Position numbers and translations under genes: made by a program. The notes beneath the pieces were generated by a model, which was not told the origin of the DNA, made no database searches, and saw only the letters and a list, made by a program, of their open reading frames with translations. A DNA stretch of 64,000 nucleotides from NCBI GenBank assembly GCA_036008175.1, contig DASYOB010000004.1:1-64000 (forward strand). The letters are read 5' to 3'. Within the stretch, counting starts at the first letter, position 1, and every line of letters begins with the position of its first letter. The stretch comes from DATARH01 sp036008175 (GTDB lineage Bacteria > Pseudomonadota > Alphaproteobacteria > ATCC43930 > CGMCC-115725). Shown here piece after piece: positions 31,906-40,735 of this stretch.

Positions 31906-32790
31906 TCAGTGCGTGACAAGCCGGCGTTCAAGCGCCGCCTGCTTGATCGCCTTCTGCAGCTTCTCAAAGGCGCGCACTTCGATCTGCCGCACCCGCTCGC
32001 GCGAGATGCCGTATTGCTGCGACAGATCCTCGAGCGTCGTCGGGTTCTCCTGCAGGCGTCGCTCGGTCAGGATGTGGCGCTCGCGGTCGTTGAGGTGGGT
32101 CATCGCCTTTTCGAGGAGATCCCGCCTGAGGCCGAGTTCCTGCCGCTCACCGAGCCTGGTTTCCTGGCTTTCACTCTCGTCGACGAGCCAATCCTGCCAT
32201 TCGCCCTCGCTGTCGCTGCGCAAGGGCGCGTTCAGCGAATGGTCGGGGCTGGCGAGCCGCCGGTTCATGCTGACGACATCGGCCTCGGGCACGTCGAGCT
32301 CGGTGGCGATCTTCTTCAGGTTCTCGGGCGAGAGGTCGCCCTCCTCCATCGCCTGCAGCTGACCCTTGAGCTTACGCAGGTTGAAGAAGAGCTTCTTTTG
32401 CGCGGCAGTGGTACCCATCTTAACGAGGGACCAAGAATGCAGGATGTATTCCTGGATCGCCGCGCGAATCCACCACATTGCGTAGGTCGCCAACCGAAAG
32501 CCGCGGTCAGGGTCGAAACGCTTCACCGCCTGCATCATGCCGACATTACCCTCCGAGATCAGCTCGGACAGCGGCAGACCGTAGCCGCGATACCCCATCG
32601 CGATCTTGGCGACCAGTCGCAAGTGGCTGGTAACTAGCCGATGCGCCGCGTCGGGGTCCTGGCCCTCCTTCCAACGCTTGGCGAGCATGTATTCCTCGTC
32701 CGGCTCCAGCATCGGGAATTTCCGGATCTCCTGGAGATACCGGGTGAGATTCCCCTCGCCGGAAAGGGACGGGACCGAAAGCGTAGCCAT
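31906..32790 (-). CDS. rpoH: RNA polymerase heat-shock sigma factor RpoH
   Basis: A 294-residue sigma-32-type factor directing transcription of heat-shock genes. Region 2 is present with DRGFRLATYAMWWIRAAIQEYI (2.3-2.4), the RpoH box is QKKLFFNLRKLKGQL at about 130-145, region 3 is reduced and region 4.2 ends with the helix-turn-helix ISRERVRQIEVRAFEKLQKAI. The order and length fit alphaproteobacterial RpoH. It follows rluD on the same strand with a 131-base gap that is unusually A+T-rich in its first part and is the likely promoter region. Confidence 0.96.
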   Translation of the reverse strand: MATLSVPSLSGEGNLTRYLQEIRKFPMLEPDEEYMLAKRWKEGQDPDAAHRLVTSHLRLVAKIAMGYRGYGLPLSELISEGNVGMMQAVKRFDPDRGFRLATYAMWWIRAAIQEYILHSWSLVKMGTTAAQKKLFFNLRKLKGQLQAMEEGDLSPENLKKIATELDVPEADVVSMNRRLASPDHSLNAPLRSDSEGEWQDWLVDESESQETRLGERQELGLRRDLLEKAMTHLNDRERHILTERRLQENPTTLEDLSQQYGISRERVRQIEVRAFEKLQKAIKQAALERRLVTH

Positions 32791-32921
32791 TCTGTGATGT
32801 TACTCCGATGATTGCCGCGATAGGGAACGCCGCGATTGGCGAACGCCAACGCGGGCTAGGTGATCCACGGCCGACTCCCCTGGCCCGGAAATCCTACTTA
32901 TATAGTCAAGTTTCGTCTAGT

Positions 32922-33938
32922 TTAAAGTCGCTCTAAATTTGCGATCAACTCCTGCATATCGGCAGGCAGCGGGCGCTCGAAACTTAGGCGCTCCCCGGTT
33001 GCGGGATGGATGAAGCCCAGCAGCCGCGCATGCAATGCCTGCCGCGGAAAGCGGCCAATCATCGCACCAACCGGACCGGAATGGGCCACTGTGCGCCCGG
33101 CGCGGGTGCCGTAAACCGCATCGCCGATCAGCGGATGGCCGCTATGCGCCAGATGCACGCGGATCTGGTGCGTGCGGCCGGTAAGGAGCTGGCACTCGAG
33201 CAGCGCCGCACACCAATTCCGCCCGGGTCCGAAGCGCCGCTCGACCCGGTAGCGAGTAACCGCCGGCTTGCCCCGGCTCTCGCCAACAACGGCCATCTTC
33301 TTGCGGTTGACGATACTGCGGCCGATATTGCCGCTGATTTCGCCTGACGCCGGCAGCGGCACGCCCCAGACGACTGCACTGTAGGCGCGTTCGATCCGGC
33401 GCAGCGCGAAATCGCGCGACAGCGCCTGGTGGACCATCTCGGTCTTCGCGGCAACGAGGAGGCCGGTTGTGTCCTTGTCCAGGCGATGGACAATCCCCGG
33501 CCGGCGTACCCCGCCGATGCCGGCGAGGCTCGACCCGCAATGCGCAAGCAGCGCATTGACGAGCGTGCCCACCGGATTGCCGGGCGCCGGATGCACCACC
33601 ATTCCCGCGGGCTTGTCGATGACGATCAGATGGGCATCCTCGAACAGGATATCGAGCGGGATCGGCTGGGCCGCCGGCTGTGCTTCCTCAGCTTCCGGCA
33701 GGAATACGACAAAATTCTCCCCGTCGCGTACACGTTGCGCGGGATCCCGAGGTTGCTCGTGCACAGCCGCATCGGCGCGCGCAACTTGGCCAGCCAGAAT
33801 GAGTTGCTTGAGACGGGTGCGCGAAAGCTCCGGCAACCGGCGCTGCAAGGCCCGGTCGAGTCGCAACCCAGCCTCCTCGTTGCCGATGCCGATTTCGATG
33901 CGGCTGGCCGGCGCGTTCGATTCCGGCGCTTCAGGCAT
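32922..33938 (-). CDS. rluD: 23S rRNA pseudouridine synthase RluD-type
   Basis: A 338-residue RluA-family pseudouridine synthase, which in the RluD type modifies positions 1911/1915/1917 of 23S rRNA. An S4 RNA-binding domain lies at about residues 15-80 (GLRLDRALQRRLPELSRTRLKQLILAGQV). The catalytic Asp is in PGIVHRLDKDTTGLLVAAK and the conserved TGRTHQIRVHL and HARLLGFIHP motifs follow. ATG 33938 was preferred, with GGTGGAA upstream; GTG 33953 is an alternative. It diverges from a small membrane-protein gene and precedes rpoH, a common alphaproteobacterial arrangement. Confidence 0.93.
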   Translation of the reverse strand: MPEAPESNAPASRIEIGIGNEEAGLRLDRALQRRLPELSRTRLKQLILAGQVARADAAVHEQPRDPAQRVRDGENFVVFLPEAEEAQPAAQPIPLDILFEDAHLIVIDKPAGMVVHPAPGNPVGTLVNALLAHCGSSLAGIGGVRRPGIVHRLDKDTTGLLVAAKTEMVHQALSRDFALRRIERAYSAVVWGVPLPASGEISGNIGRSIVNRKKMAVVGESRGKPAVTRYRVERRFGPGRNWCAALLECQLLTGRTHQIRVHLAHSGHPLIGDAVYGTRAGRTVAHSGPVGAMIGRFPRQALHARLLGFIHPATGERLSFERPLPADMQELIANLERL

Positions 33939-33976
33939 CGCGCGCGTTTCCACCGGCCCGAAGCGCGGTTGATCGC

Positions 33977-34276
33977 ATGGCGGCGCTGAAGGTGCTGGTC
34001 GTCGTCATGGGTATCATGCTCGTCGCCGGCGTAGCGGTGCTATTAGCGGCCATCGCCGCCCGGGTATCGCATAAGGGATCGGACGCTGGCGCGCCGCAGC
34101 CGTTTGCCGCAGTGCCGATCGACATCCCGCCCGGCGCCCGTGTCGAGGCGATGAGCGCCGGGCCCGATCGGCTTGTGCTCGACCTAGTGCTTGCAGACGG
34201 CACCCGCGCATTGGTTGTGATCGATCTGACCACCGGACATCGGCTCGGCACGATCCCGCTCCGGGCTGCGCCTTGA
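33977..34276 (+). CDS. Small single-span membrane protein (DUF6476-like)
   Basis: A 99-residue protein with one N-terminal membrane helix (about residues 5-27, VLVVVMGIMLVAGVAVLLAAI) and a soluble beta-rich C-terminus containing IDIPPGARVEAMSAGPDRLVLDLVLADGTRALVVIDLTTGHRLGTIPL. The last part resembles a degenerate PQQ/beta-propeller blade motif. I think it is the small alphaproteobacterial family found beside rluD (DUF6476) but could not confirm it. The start lies 38 bases from the divergent rluD start, so the two promoters must overlap. Confidence 0.7.
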   Translation: MAALKVLVVVMGIMLVAGVAVLLAAIAARVSHKGSDAGAPQPFAAVPIDIPPGARVEAMSAGPDRLVLDLVLADGTRALVVIDLTTGHRLGTIPLRAAP

Positions 34277-34398
34277 CGGATCCGCTCTCCACGAGCCCAG
34301 ATGGTAGGGCTTCGCTCTCGACGCGCCGTCGGGATGGTGATATCGGCGGCGCGCAGAGTGCGGGAATTCATCATCGCAACGAGGACGAAGCACAGGGG

Positions 34399-35706
34399 AT
34401 GAGCCGGCGCATCTATTTCGACGGGCTGAACCTTTCGCTCGAACACGGCACTGGCATCGCCACCTATACGCGCGTGCTTGCCAATGTCGTGCGCGACCTC
34501 GGCTTCGAGGTAGGGGTAGTTTACAGTTCGCCGCATCGACCACCAAAAAATGCGCTGCTGCGGGAAATCACGTTTTTCGACGCCAACAATGCCGCGCACA
34601 TCTCGCGCTTCCGCAGCCGCTACAACCGGACGATAGATCAATTCCGATATGCTCGCGGCGTCCGACCCACCCCCCTCGACCTTAGCGGCGCCGTGATCAC
34701 TGAGCAGTTTCTGTCGCGACTGCCGCTCCATGACTACATGTTCATGGCGCGTAACGTATTCATAAATGCGCGCAATTATTTCGCGTGGAGCGGCCGGTTT
34801 GCGGAGCTCGCTTTCGACGTACCGCCCGATATTTTCCATTGTACTTATCAGCTGCCGATCCGCGCCAAAGCGGCCTGCAACGTCTATACCATCCACGACC
34901 TCGTGCCATTGCGCCTGCCCTTTGCGACCCTAGACAACAAGCGGCAGACGTATCGGCTGTTGCGCAAGGTCGCAACCGAGGCCGACCATATAGTGACGGT
35001 TTCGGAGCAGTCACGACGCGACATCATCGAGTTTCTTGGCGCCGATCCGAAGCGGGTGACAAACACCTATGAGTCGGTCGGCTTCCCGGAAGAGTATCTC
35101 GCGCGTTCGGACGAGGTGGTGACGGAGCAGCTGCAATCGACCTTCCAACTGGAAAAGGACGGATACCTCCTGTTCTACGGCGCGTTCGAACCCAAGAAGA
35201 ATGTGGGACGGCTGATCGAGGCTTACCTGATGTCTGCGGCCGATATTCCGCTCGTTATCACCGGCCCGTCCGGCTGGGGCACCACAGCGGAAGCCGCCCT
35301 GCTCGACCAGTTGCGGGAAGAGGAGCGCACGCTGCCGCATGGCCGCCGCCGGCTTTACCGCTTCGAATATGCCAGCCGGTCGATGCTAGTCACCTTGATC
35401 CGGGGCGCCCGGGCGGTGCTGTTTCCCTCGCTATACGAGGGTTTTGGGCTCCCGGTATTGGAGGCCATGCTGCTCGGAACCCCGGTGGTAACCTCTCGCA
35501 CTTCCTCCCTGCCCGAGATCGCTGGCGATGCCAGCCTCTACGTCAATCCTTACGAGACCGACGACATCGCTCGGGCGATCAAGACAATCGTTGCCGATGC
35601 GGATCTACGCGCAGAGCTGTCGCGGCGCGGACGAGTCCAGGCGGAGCGGTTTTCGGTAGCGCACTATCGCGAGCGCGTTGCCGCGCTCTACGACCGATTG
35701 TGCTAA
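34399..35706 (+). CDS. GT4-family glycosyltransferase
   Basis: A 435-residue GT-B glycosyltransferase of family 4. The N-terminal Rossmann half has a Gly-rich nucleotide-region GLNLSLEHGTGIATYTRVL. The C-terminal half has the donor-binding FYGAFEPKKNVGRLIEAY, ITGPSGWGT and the EX7E motif region PSLYEGFGLPVLEAMLLGTPVVTSRTSSLPEIAGDAS. It probably adds a sugar to a surface polysaccharide or lipid; acceptor unknown. ATG 34399 has GGGG upstream; a TTG at 34273 overlapping the previous stop is the unlikely longer alternative. Its stop overlaps the GTG of bluB. Confidence 0.9.
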   Translation: MSRRIYFDGLNLSLEHGTGIATYTRVLANVVRDLGFEVGVVYSSPHRPPKNALLREITFFDANNAAHISRFRSRYNRTIDQFRYARGVRPTPLDLSGAVITEQFLSRLPLHDYMFMARNVFINARNYFAWSGRFAELAFDVPPDIFHCTYQLPIRAKAACNVYTIHDLVPLRLPFATLDNKRQTYRLLRKVATEADHIVTVSEQSRRDIIEFLGADPKRVTNTYESVGFPEEYLARSDEVVTEQLQSTFQLEKDGYLLFYGAFEPKKNVGRLIEAYLMSAADIPLVITGPSGWGTTAEAALLDQLREEERTLPHGRRRLYRFEYASRSMLVTLIRGARAVLFPSLYEGFGLPVLEAMLLGTPVVTSRTSSLPEIAGDASLYVNPYETDDIARAIKTIVADADLRAELSRRGRVQAERFSVAHYRERVAALYDRLC

Positions 35707-36395
35707 AACCGAAGCGGCAAGTCCGCGCGTTGCCTGCAGCGAGGCGGCTGGCTGCGGCTGAAGCGCCGCAATTCGACGCTGCCTTCCGTACCAAGCTCCA
35801 TGCTCTCCTCGCCTGGCGCCGAGATGTGCGCCGCTTCCGCCGCGAGCCCTTGCCCGACGGGGCGATCGAGCGGCTGGTCGCGTTCGCCTCTCTGGCGCCA
35901 TCGGTCGGGCTGAGCCAGCCCTGGCGCTTCGTGCTGGTCGAGACGGCGGCGCGCCGGGAGGCAATTCGCGAAGATTTCTCGCGCTGCAATGCCGCCGCGC
36001 TGGCTGCGCAGGCGCCGGAGCGCACGCGCGTATACGCCCGGCTGAAACTCGCCGGGTTAGACGAGGCGCCATGCCAGCTTGCCGTGTTCGCCGACCATGC
36101 GACCAATCAGGGCCACGCGCTCGGCCGGCGCACGATGCCCGAAACGATCGAGTATTCCGCCGTCATGGCGGCGCACACGCTCTGGCTGGCCGCCCGGGCC
36201 GACGGCATCGGCATGGGATGGGTATCGATACTGGATCCGACTGCCGTTACGGCAGCCCTCGACGTGCCACCCGAGTGGCGGCTGATCGGCTATTTCTGCT
36301 TGGGTTATGCCGAAGGGGACGACACCGTCCCCGCGTTGGAGCGGGCCGTCTGGGAACGCCGTCGGTCAGCAGCGGAATTTCTGTTCCGGCGATAG
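35700..36395 (+). CDS. bluB: 5,6-dimethylbenzimidazole synthase BluB
   Basis: A 231-residue nitroreductase-fold enzyme that cannibalises FMNH2 with O2 to make 5,6-dimethylbenzimidazole, the lower ligand of cobalamin. BluB-specific features are WRRDVRRFRREPL, LAPSVGLSQPWRFVLVE, the Asp in KLAGLDEAPCQLAVFAD, LGRRTMPETIEYSAV and GIGMGWVSILDP. The apparent start is a GTG at 35700 that overlaps the glycosyltransferase stop; the first 20 residues are variable, so a later start is possible. No other cobalamin gene and no cobalamin riboswitch is visible nearby. Confidence 0.92.
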   Translation: MLKPKRQVRALPAARRLAAAEAPQFDAAFRTKLHALLAWRRDVRRFRREPLPDGAIERLVAFASLAPSVGLSQPWRFVLVETAARREAIREDFSRCNAAALAAQAPERTRVYARLKLAGLDEAPCQLAVFADHATNQGHALGRRTMPETIEYSAVMAAHTLWLAARADGIGMGWVSILDPTAVTAALDVPPEWRLIGYFCLGYAEGDDTVPALERAVWERRRSAAEFLFRR

Positions 36396-36501
36396 CGCAG
36401 TCGCCGGCCCGAGACGCCTCGGGCCTAGCGCTTGCCGGACAACAACGTTTTGCGATTGCGCCATGCGTGCGACTGACTGCCGCAGCACGACGCAATGCAA
36501 A

Positions 36502-36669
36502 TTACATATCGCTCGAGACCGAATTGAAGGTCGCGGTCAGGCTGCTACCCACCGCATTAAAGGCGGCAATCGCGGCGACCGCGATCAGGGCGGCGATAAG
36601 ACCGTACTCAATCGCGGTCGCGCCGCTGTCATCGCGGAGCAGGCAAGCAACACAGTTAAAGAGACGCAT
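36502..36669 (-). CDS. flp: Flp/Fap-type pilin
   Basis: A 55-residue type IVb pilin. The leader MRLFNCVACLLRDDSG is cut after Gly16 by a prepilin peptidase, and the mature protein begins ATAIEYGLIAALIAVAAIAAF, with Glu at +5 and Tyr at +6 as required for Flp pilins. The C-terminus is short. Mature Flp subunits assemble into thin adhesive pili through the Tad machinery. GGGAG lies eight bases before the ATG. None of the tad/cpa assembly genes is adjacent in the window, so this is an orphan copy or the cluster lies elsewhere. Confidence 0.9.
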   Translation of the reverse strand: MRLFNCVACLLRDDSGATAIEYGLIAALIAVAAIAAFNAVGSSLTATFNSVSSDM

Positions 36670-37046
36670 CGGTTTTCTCCCAGGCCGTGTGGACGGGACA
36701 AGAAAACACCAGTCAGGTTAAGGCCAGGTTAAATCGAGCTTTGGTATTTCAAAAATTTCTCGGCCCGTCCCTTTGGTTACGATGACTTTTGCTAATGATA
36801 TGTAATGCGGAGGTATTGATGTGCCGGATAGCAACAATTTTCATTAATTCTGTGATATCCCTGCTTCGGGCAGAAGCCCTGCTGAGGCAGAAAATTGGCG
36901 CGATCTAGCCTCTATCCGGGATCGCTTTCCAAACCCGCGGTTATGCGAAGTCGTCGAACGGCAGGACGATACAATCGTTGATCGAACTCGCCGGCGGCGA
37001 TCGGCTCTTGTTCGGTGCGGCTCCCGCGCGATATCAACAGCCCTAA
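36670..37046. other. A+T-rich 377-base gap between flp and the MFS gene
   Basis: This gap is clearly lower in G+C than its surroundings, especially 36720-36900. It should carry the flp promoter (toward the left) and the promoter of the MFS gene (toward the right), but no consensus could be assigned. One tiny open frame at 36819-36908 (29 codons, + strand, GGAGG four to eight bases upstream of ATG) would encode a hydrophobic peptide starting MCRIATIFINSV; it is too short to judge and is only noted here. Confidence 0.4.
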
Positions 37047-38252
37047 ATGCCGATCCTCTTCCTCATCGTCTTCATCGACCTCGTCGGGTTTGGCCTGGTC
37101 ATCCCTTTGTTGCCTTTTTACGCGGAGCGCTTTGGCGCCTCGCCGGTGCAGATGACCTTGCTGTTTGCCGTCTATTCGCTGATGTCCATGCTGGCGGCGC
37201 CGCTTTGGGGACGGCTGAGCGACGGCATCGGCCGCCGCTCGGTGCTGATGGCGAGCATGGCGGCGGCGGCGCTTGCTTATCTATGGCTCGGCTTCGCCAC
37301 GCAATTGTGGATGGTGTTCGCGGCGCGCGCCTTTGCCGGCGCCTGCGCCGGCAACATTGCCGCGGCACAAGCCTACATCGCCGACGTGACGCCACCGGAG
37401 AAGCGTGCGCGGGGCATGGGCATGATCGGCGCCGCCTTCGGCCTTGGCTTCATCGTCGGTCCGGTGATCGGCGGCATCGTCGCCGGCAGCGATCTCAAGA
37501 CCGCCGATCTCCAAACGCCGGGCCTGATCGCCGCCGCGCTTTCTGGCACTGCTCTGCTCGGCGTCGTCTTCTTGTTGCGGGAAAGCCTTTCACCAACAGC
37601 ACGCCGGGAACCGCGCAGCCGGGTCGCCGCGCTGCGCGATGCGATCGGCCAGGCGACGCTCGGCCGGCTGCTGGCGGTGTTCTTCCTCGTCATCCTGGCC
37701 TTTTCGGGGATGGAGACGACATTTGCCTGGTGGGCGATCGACCAGTTCGGCTGGGGTCCGCGCCCGATCGGCTTCGTCTTCTTCTATGTCGGCCTCTTGT
37801 CGGCGGCGATGCAGGGCGGTTTGATCGGGCCGCTGACCCGGCGCTTCGGCGAGGAGCGGTTGATGCTCGGTGGGCTCGTGCTGATCGCGCTTGGCCTGTT
37901 GGTGTTGACCTTCGTTCGCGCAGTGCCGCTACTGGTCGTGGCGCTGACCCTGTTGGCACTCGGCATGGGCGCGATGCAGCCGACCCTGAACAGTCTGATT
38001 TCGCGCCGCGCCCCACCCGAGCAACAGGGCGAGGTCCTGGGCGTCGCCCAATCCGTCGGCGCCTTTGCACGCGTGCTGGGCCCGATCGTCGCCGGCGCAC
38101 TGTTTTCTAGTCTTGGACCCGGCAGCCCGTTCCTGTGGGGAGCGCTCCTAGTTTTGCTCGCGCTGCTGACCGGCTGGCGTCTGCTGAGCCAGCTTGCGCC
38201 GCCTCAGCCCGCCGGCGCGCCGCACCCGCAGCCGCCAGGGCCGGCGGAGTGA
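37047..38252 (+). CDS. MFS drug/metabolite exporter (TetA-like)
   Basis: A 401-residue major-facilitator protein with twelve predicted membrane helices and the drug:H+ antiporter (DHA1) loop motif GRLSDGIGRRSVLM between helices 2 and 3, plus the antiporter motif C-like GAAFGLGFIVGPVIGG in helix 5. It is similar to tetracycline-type exporters in outline, but substrate and any resistance role are unknown. The ATG starts directly after CCCTAA with a weak ribosome site. Its stop overlaps the GTG of the ABC exporter gene, so both are expected on one transcript. Confidence 0.9.
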   Translation: MPILFLIVFIDLVGFGLVIPLLPFYAERFGASPVQMTLLFAVYSLMSMLAAPLWGRLSDGIGRRSVLMASMAAAALAYLWLGFATQLWMVFAARAFAGACAGNIAAAQAYIADVTPPEKRARGMGMIGAAFGLGFIVGPVIGGIVAGSDLKTADLQTPGLIAAALSGTALLGVVFLLRESLSPTARREPRSRVAALRDAIGQATLGRLLAVFFLVILAFSGMETTFAWWAIDQFGWGPRPIGFVFFYVGLLSAAMQGGLIGPLTRRFGEERLMLGGLVLIALGLLVLTFVRAVPLLVVALTLLALGMGAMQPTLNSLISRRAPPEQQGEVLGVAQSVGAFARVLGPIVAGALFSSLGPGSPFLWGALLVLLALLTGWRLLSQLAPPQPAGAPHPQPPGPAE

Positions 38253-40120
38253 GTCCGCACAGTCCCCGCATCGTCGGACGGTCGTCGATTTCCGGTCTGC
38301 CCGAGCCGGAGGAGCGGCTCCGCGAGGGATTGCGCGCGCTGAAGGGACTTGCTCCCTATCTCTGGCCGCGCGATTCGCTCGAGCTTCGTGTCCGCGTGAT
38401 CCTGGCTGTGGCGTTCCTGGTCGCGGCCAAGCTCATCAATATTGGCATTCCGCTCCTGTACAAGCAGGCGGTCGATGCGCTCTCGGGGGATCATCCCGCC
38501 ATCATCGCCGTGCCGGTTGCGACGATCCTCGGCTATGGGCTGGCGCGCGTCTTGGCGCAGGGCTTTAACGAACTGCGTGACGGGGTCTTCGCCAAGGTGG
38601 CGCAGCGGGCAGTCCGACAGATCGCGCTGTCGGCCTTCCGCCACATCCATGCGCTGTCGTTGCGCTTTCATCTTGAGCGGCGCACCGGGGGCCTAGCGCG
38701 TGCGGTCGAGCGCGGCACAGCGGGGATCGAGTTTCTGCTGTCGTTTATGCTATTCAATGTCGTGCCGACGCTGCTCGAGATCCTTCTCGTCTGCGGCATC
38801 CTGTGGCGTCTTTACGATTGGACTTTTGCCGCGGTGACCCTGGCGACGATCGCCACCTATGTCACCTTCACCTTCCTCGTAACCGACTGGCGCATCCGCT
38901 TCCGGCGCGAGATGAACACGCGCAACAGCGAAGCCAATACGAAAGCGGTGGACAGCCTATTGAATTACGAGACGGTCAAGTATTTCGCCAACGAAGCGCA
39001 CGAGGCCGAGCGCTACGACCGGGCGCTGCACGCCTACGAGCGCGCCGCGGTCAGGAGCGAGACGACGCTGGCGATGCTGAATGTCGGTCAGGGTGTGATC
39101 GTCTCCTCCGGCCTGATCGGGATGATGATCCTTGCCGGCCAGGGGGTCGCGGCAGGGCGCATGACCGTCGGCGACTTCGTGCTGGTCAACACCTATCTGA
39201 TCCAGCTCTACACGCCCCTCAATTTCCTCGGCATGGTCTACCGCAACATCAAGCAATCGCTGACCGATCTCGAGCAGATGATGTCACTATTGAAGATCCG
39301 GCCAGAGATCGAGGATCGGCCGAATGCGCCCGCGCTCACCGTCCGACGCGGCTCGGTCGCGTTTCGCAACGTTGATTTCCGCTACGATCCGCGGCGCCGG
39401 ATCCTCGGCGACATCGATTTTGAGATCCCGCCCGGCGCCAGCCTGGCGATCGTTGGTCCGAGCGGTGCCGGCAAGTCGACGATCGCGCGTCTCCTGTTCC
39501 GCTTCTACGACGTCGATGGCGGGGCGATCGAGATCGACGGCCAGGACATTCGCGACGTGACGCAGGACAGCCTCCGGCGCGCAATCGGCGTCGTGCCGCA
39601 GGACACGGTGCTGTTCAACGACACGATTTTCTACAACATCGCCTATGGCCACCCCGGTGCGAGCCGCGAGGAGGTCGAGGATGCGGCCCGGCTCGCCCGC
39701 ATTCACGATTTCGTCGCCAGTCTGCCCGATGGCTACGAGACCATGGTCGGCGAGCGCGGCCTCAAATTATCTGGTGGCGAGAAGCAGCGCGTCGCGATCG
39801 CGCGGGTCATCCTGAAGGGACCGCAGATCCTAATCTTTGACGAGGCGACCTCGGCGCTCGACACCAAGACCGAGCGGGAGATCCAGGCGAGCCTCGCCGA
39901 AGTCGCGACCGACCGCACCACACTGGTCATCGCCCACCGGCTGTCGACCGTTATCGATGCGGACGAGATTTTGGTGCTCGACCACGGCCGGATCGTCGAG
40001 CGCGGCCATCATCGCGATCTGCTCGCCCGCAGCGGCGTCTACGCTGCGATGTGGGCGCGGCAGCAGGAGGCGGCGCTTCGCGAGGCGGCCCAACTCGGGC
40101 AGACATTGGCAGCGAACTGA
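38249..40120 (+). CDS. Atm1-type ABC exporter (fused permease-ATPase)
   Basis: A 623-residue half-transporter of the Atm1/HMT1 group, bacterial relatives of the mitochondrial exporter of glutathione-bound sulfur or metal species. Six membrane helices occupy about residues 40-330, including the NTKAVDSLLNYETVKYFANE segment that is typical of the Atm1 group. The ATPase follows: Walker A GPSGAGKST, Q-loop VPQDTVLFN, signature LSGGEKQR, Walker B ILIFDEATSALD and H-loop IAHRLST. The start is a GTG at 38249 overlapping the MFS stop, with GGCGGAG upstream; an ATG at 38135 would lie wholly inside the MFS gene. Confidence 0.93.
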   Translation: MSPHSPRIVGRSSISGLPEPEERLREGLRALKGLAPYLWPRDSLELRVRVILAVAFLVAAKLINIGIPLLYKQAVDALSGDHPAIIAVPVATILGYGLARVLAQGFNELRDGVFAKVAQRAVRQIALSAFRHIHALSLRFHLERRTGGLARAVERGTAGIEFLLSFMLFNVVPTLLEILLVCGILWRLYDWTFAAVTLATIATYVTFTFLVTDWRIRFRREMNTRNSEANTKAVDSLLNYETVKYFANEAHEAERYDRALHAYERAAVRSETTLAMLNVGQGVIVSSGLIGMMILAGQGVAAGRMTVGDFVLVNTYLIQLYTPLNFLGMVYRNIKQSLTDLEQMMSLLKIRPEIEDRPNAPALTVRRGSVAFRNVDFRYDPRRRILGDIDFEIPPGASLAIVGPSGAGKSTIARLLFRFYDVDGGAIEIDGQDIRDVTQDSLRRAIGVVPQDTVLFNDTIFYNIAYGHPGASREEVEDAARLARIHDFVASLPDGYETMVGERGLKLSGGEKQRVAIARVILKGPQILIFDEATSALDTKTEREIQASLAEVATDRTTLVIAHRLSTVIDADEILVLDHGRIVERGHHRDLLARSGVYAAMWARQQEAALREAAQLGQTLAAN

Positions 40121-40283
40121 ACAATGCTAGATGCGCGCGCCGCGCGCTTCGGGTAACTTTCCCCTTGGCACGGCTGTTTACAGGAAACCGGCGCTCCGCC
40201 CGGCAACTTCTTGGGGAGAGGTGCCCAGCTCGCGATCCAGCCGTGGCAATGCGACGGGGGTATCGGGCGGTGCCGCTGATTTG

Positions 40284-40697
40284 ATGAATCGAATCTGCAG
40301 GATACTCGTCGTTGAGGACGACGATTCGGTGCGTGCGCTGCTCGGCAACGTTTTGGAACACGAGGGGTACGACTTCGCGCTGGCGAGCAGTGCGGCCGAA
40401 ATGCGCCAGGCGCTCGAGCGCGAGGAATACGATGTGGCAATCATCGATATATCGCTGCGCGGCGGCGAGGACGGCTTCGCCTTGGCCGAGATCGCCAATG
40501 AGAAGAGTTGCGGCATTATCTTGACAACCGGCGACCCGCAGCAGCGTGCCCGGCTTGAGGCAAGCGGTCGACGCCACCTATTGAAGCCATTTCGGATGCT
40601 GGACTTGACCGCACTCGTCGATCTGGTGCTGAAGGACACGGCGGCACTCTGCGTTCCGCGCCGGCCGCCCGATTCGCCCCTCCCGGCCCGAGCCTGA
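40284..40697 (+). CDS. Single-domain CheY-like response regulator
   Basis: A 137-residue receiver domain with a short proline-rich tail. Acidic residues are in ILVVEDDDSVRALLGNVLEHEGY, the phospho-acceptor Asp is in VAIIDISLRGGEDGF, the Thr in IILTTGDPQQRARL and the Lys in HLLKPFRM. There is no output domain, so it acts by protein contact. No histidine kinase lies near it. It sits between the ABC exporter and meaB on the same strand but with gaps of 163 and 38 bases, so its transcription unit is unclear. Confidence 0.88.
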   Translation: MNRICRILVVEDDDSVRALLGNVLEHEGYDFALASSAAEMRQALEREEYDVAIIDISLRGGEDGFALAEIANEKSCGIILTTGDPQQRARLEASGRRHLLKPFRMLDLTALVDLVLKDTAALCVPRRPPDSPLPARA

Positions 40698-40735
40698 GCC
40701 GCTCCGGCGCGGGCGAGGCACGGCATACATGCTAG

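Noticed and set aside
32880..32921. CTTGACTATAT sequence (- strand, upstream of rpoH) as a promoter
   Set aside because: It joins -35-like and -10-like hexamers without the 17-base spacer, so it is not a usable promoter as such. The region is A+T-rich and probably contains the rpoH promoter, but no element could be fixed.
36819..36908. A 29-codon frame with a GGAGG upstream as a small gene
   Set aside because: Too short to separate from chance in an A+T-rich stretch; mentioned under the gap only.
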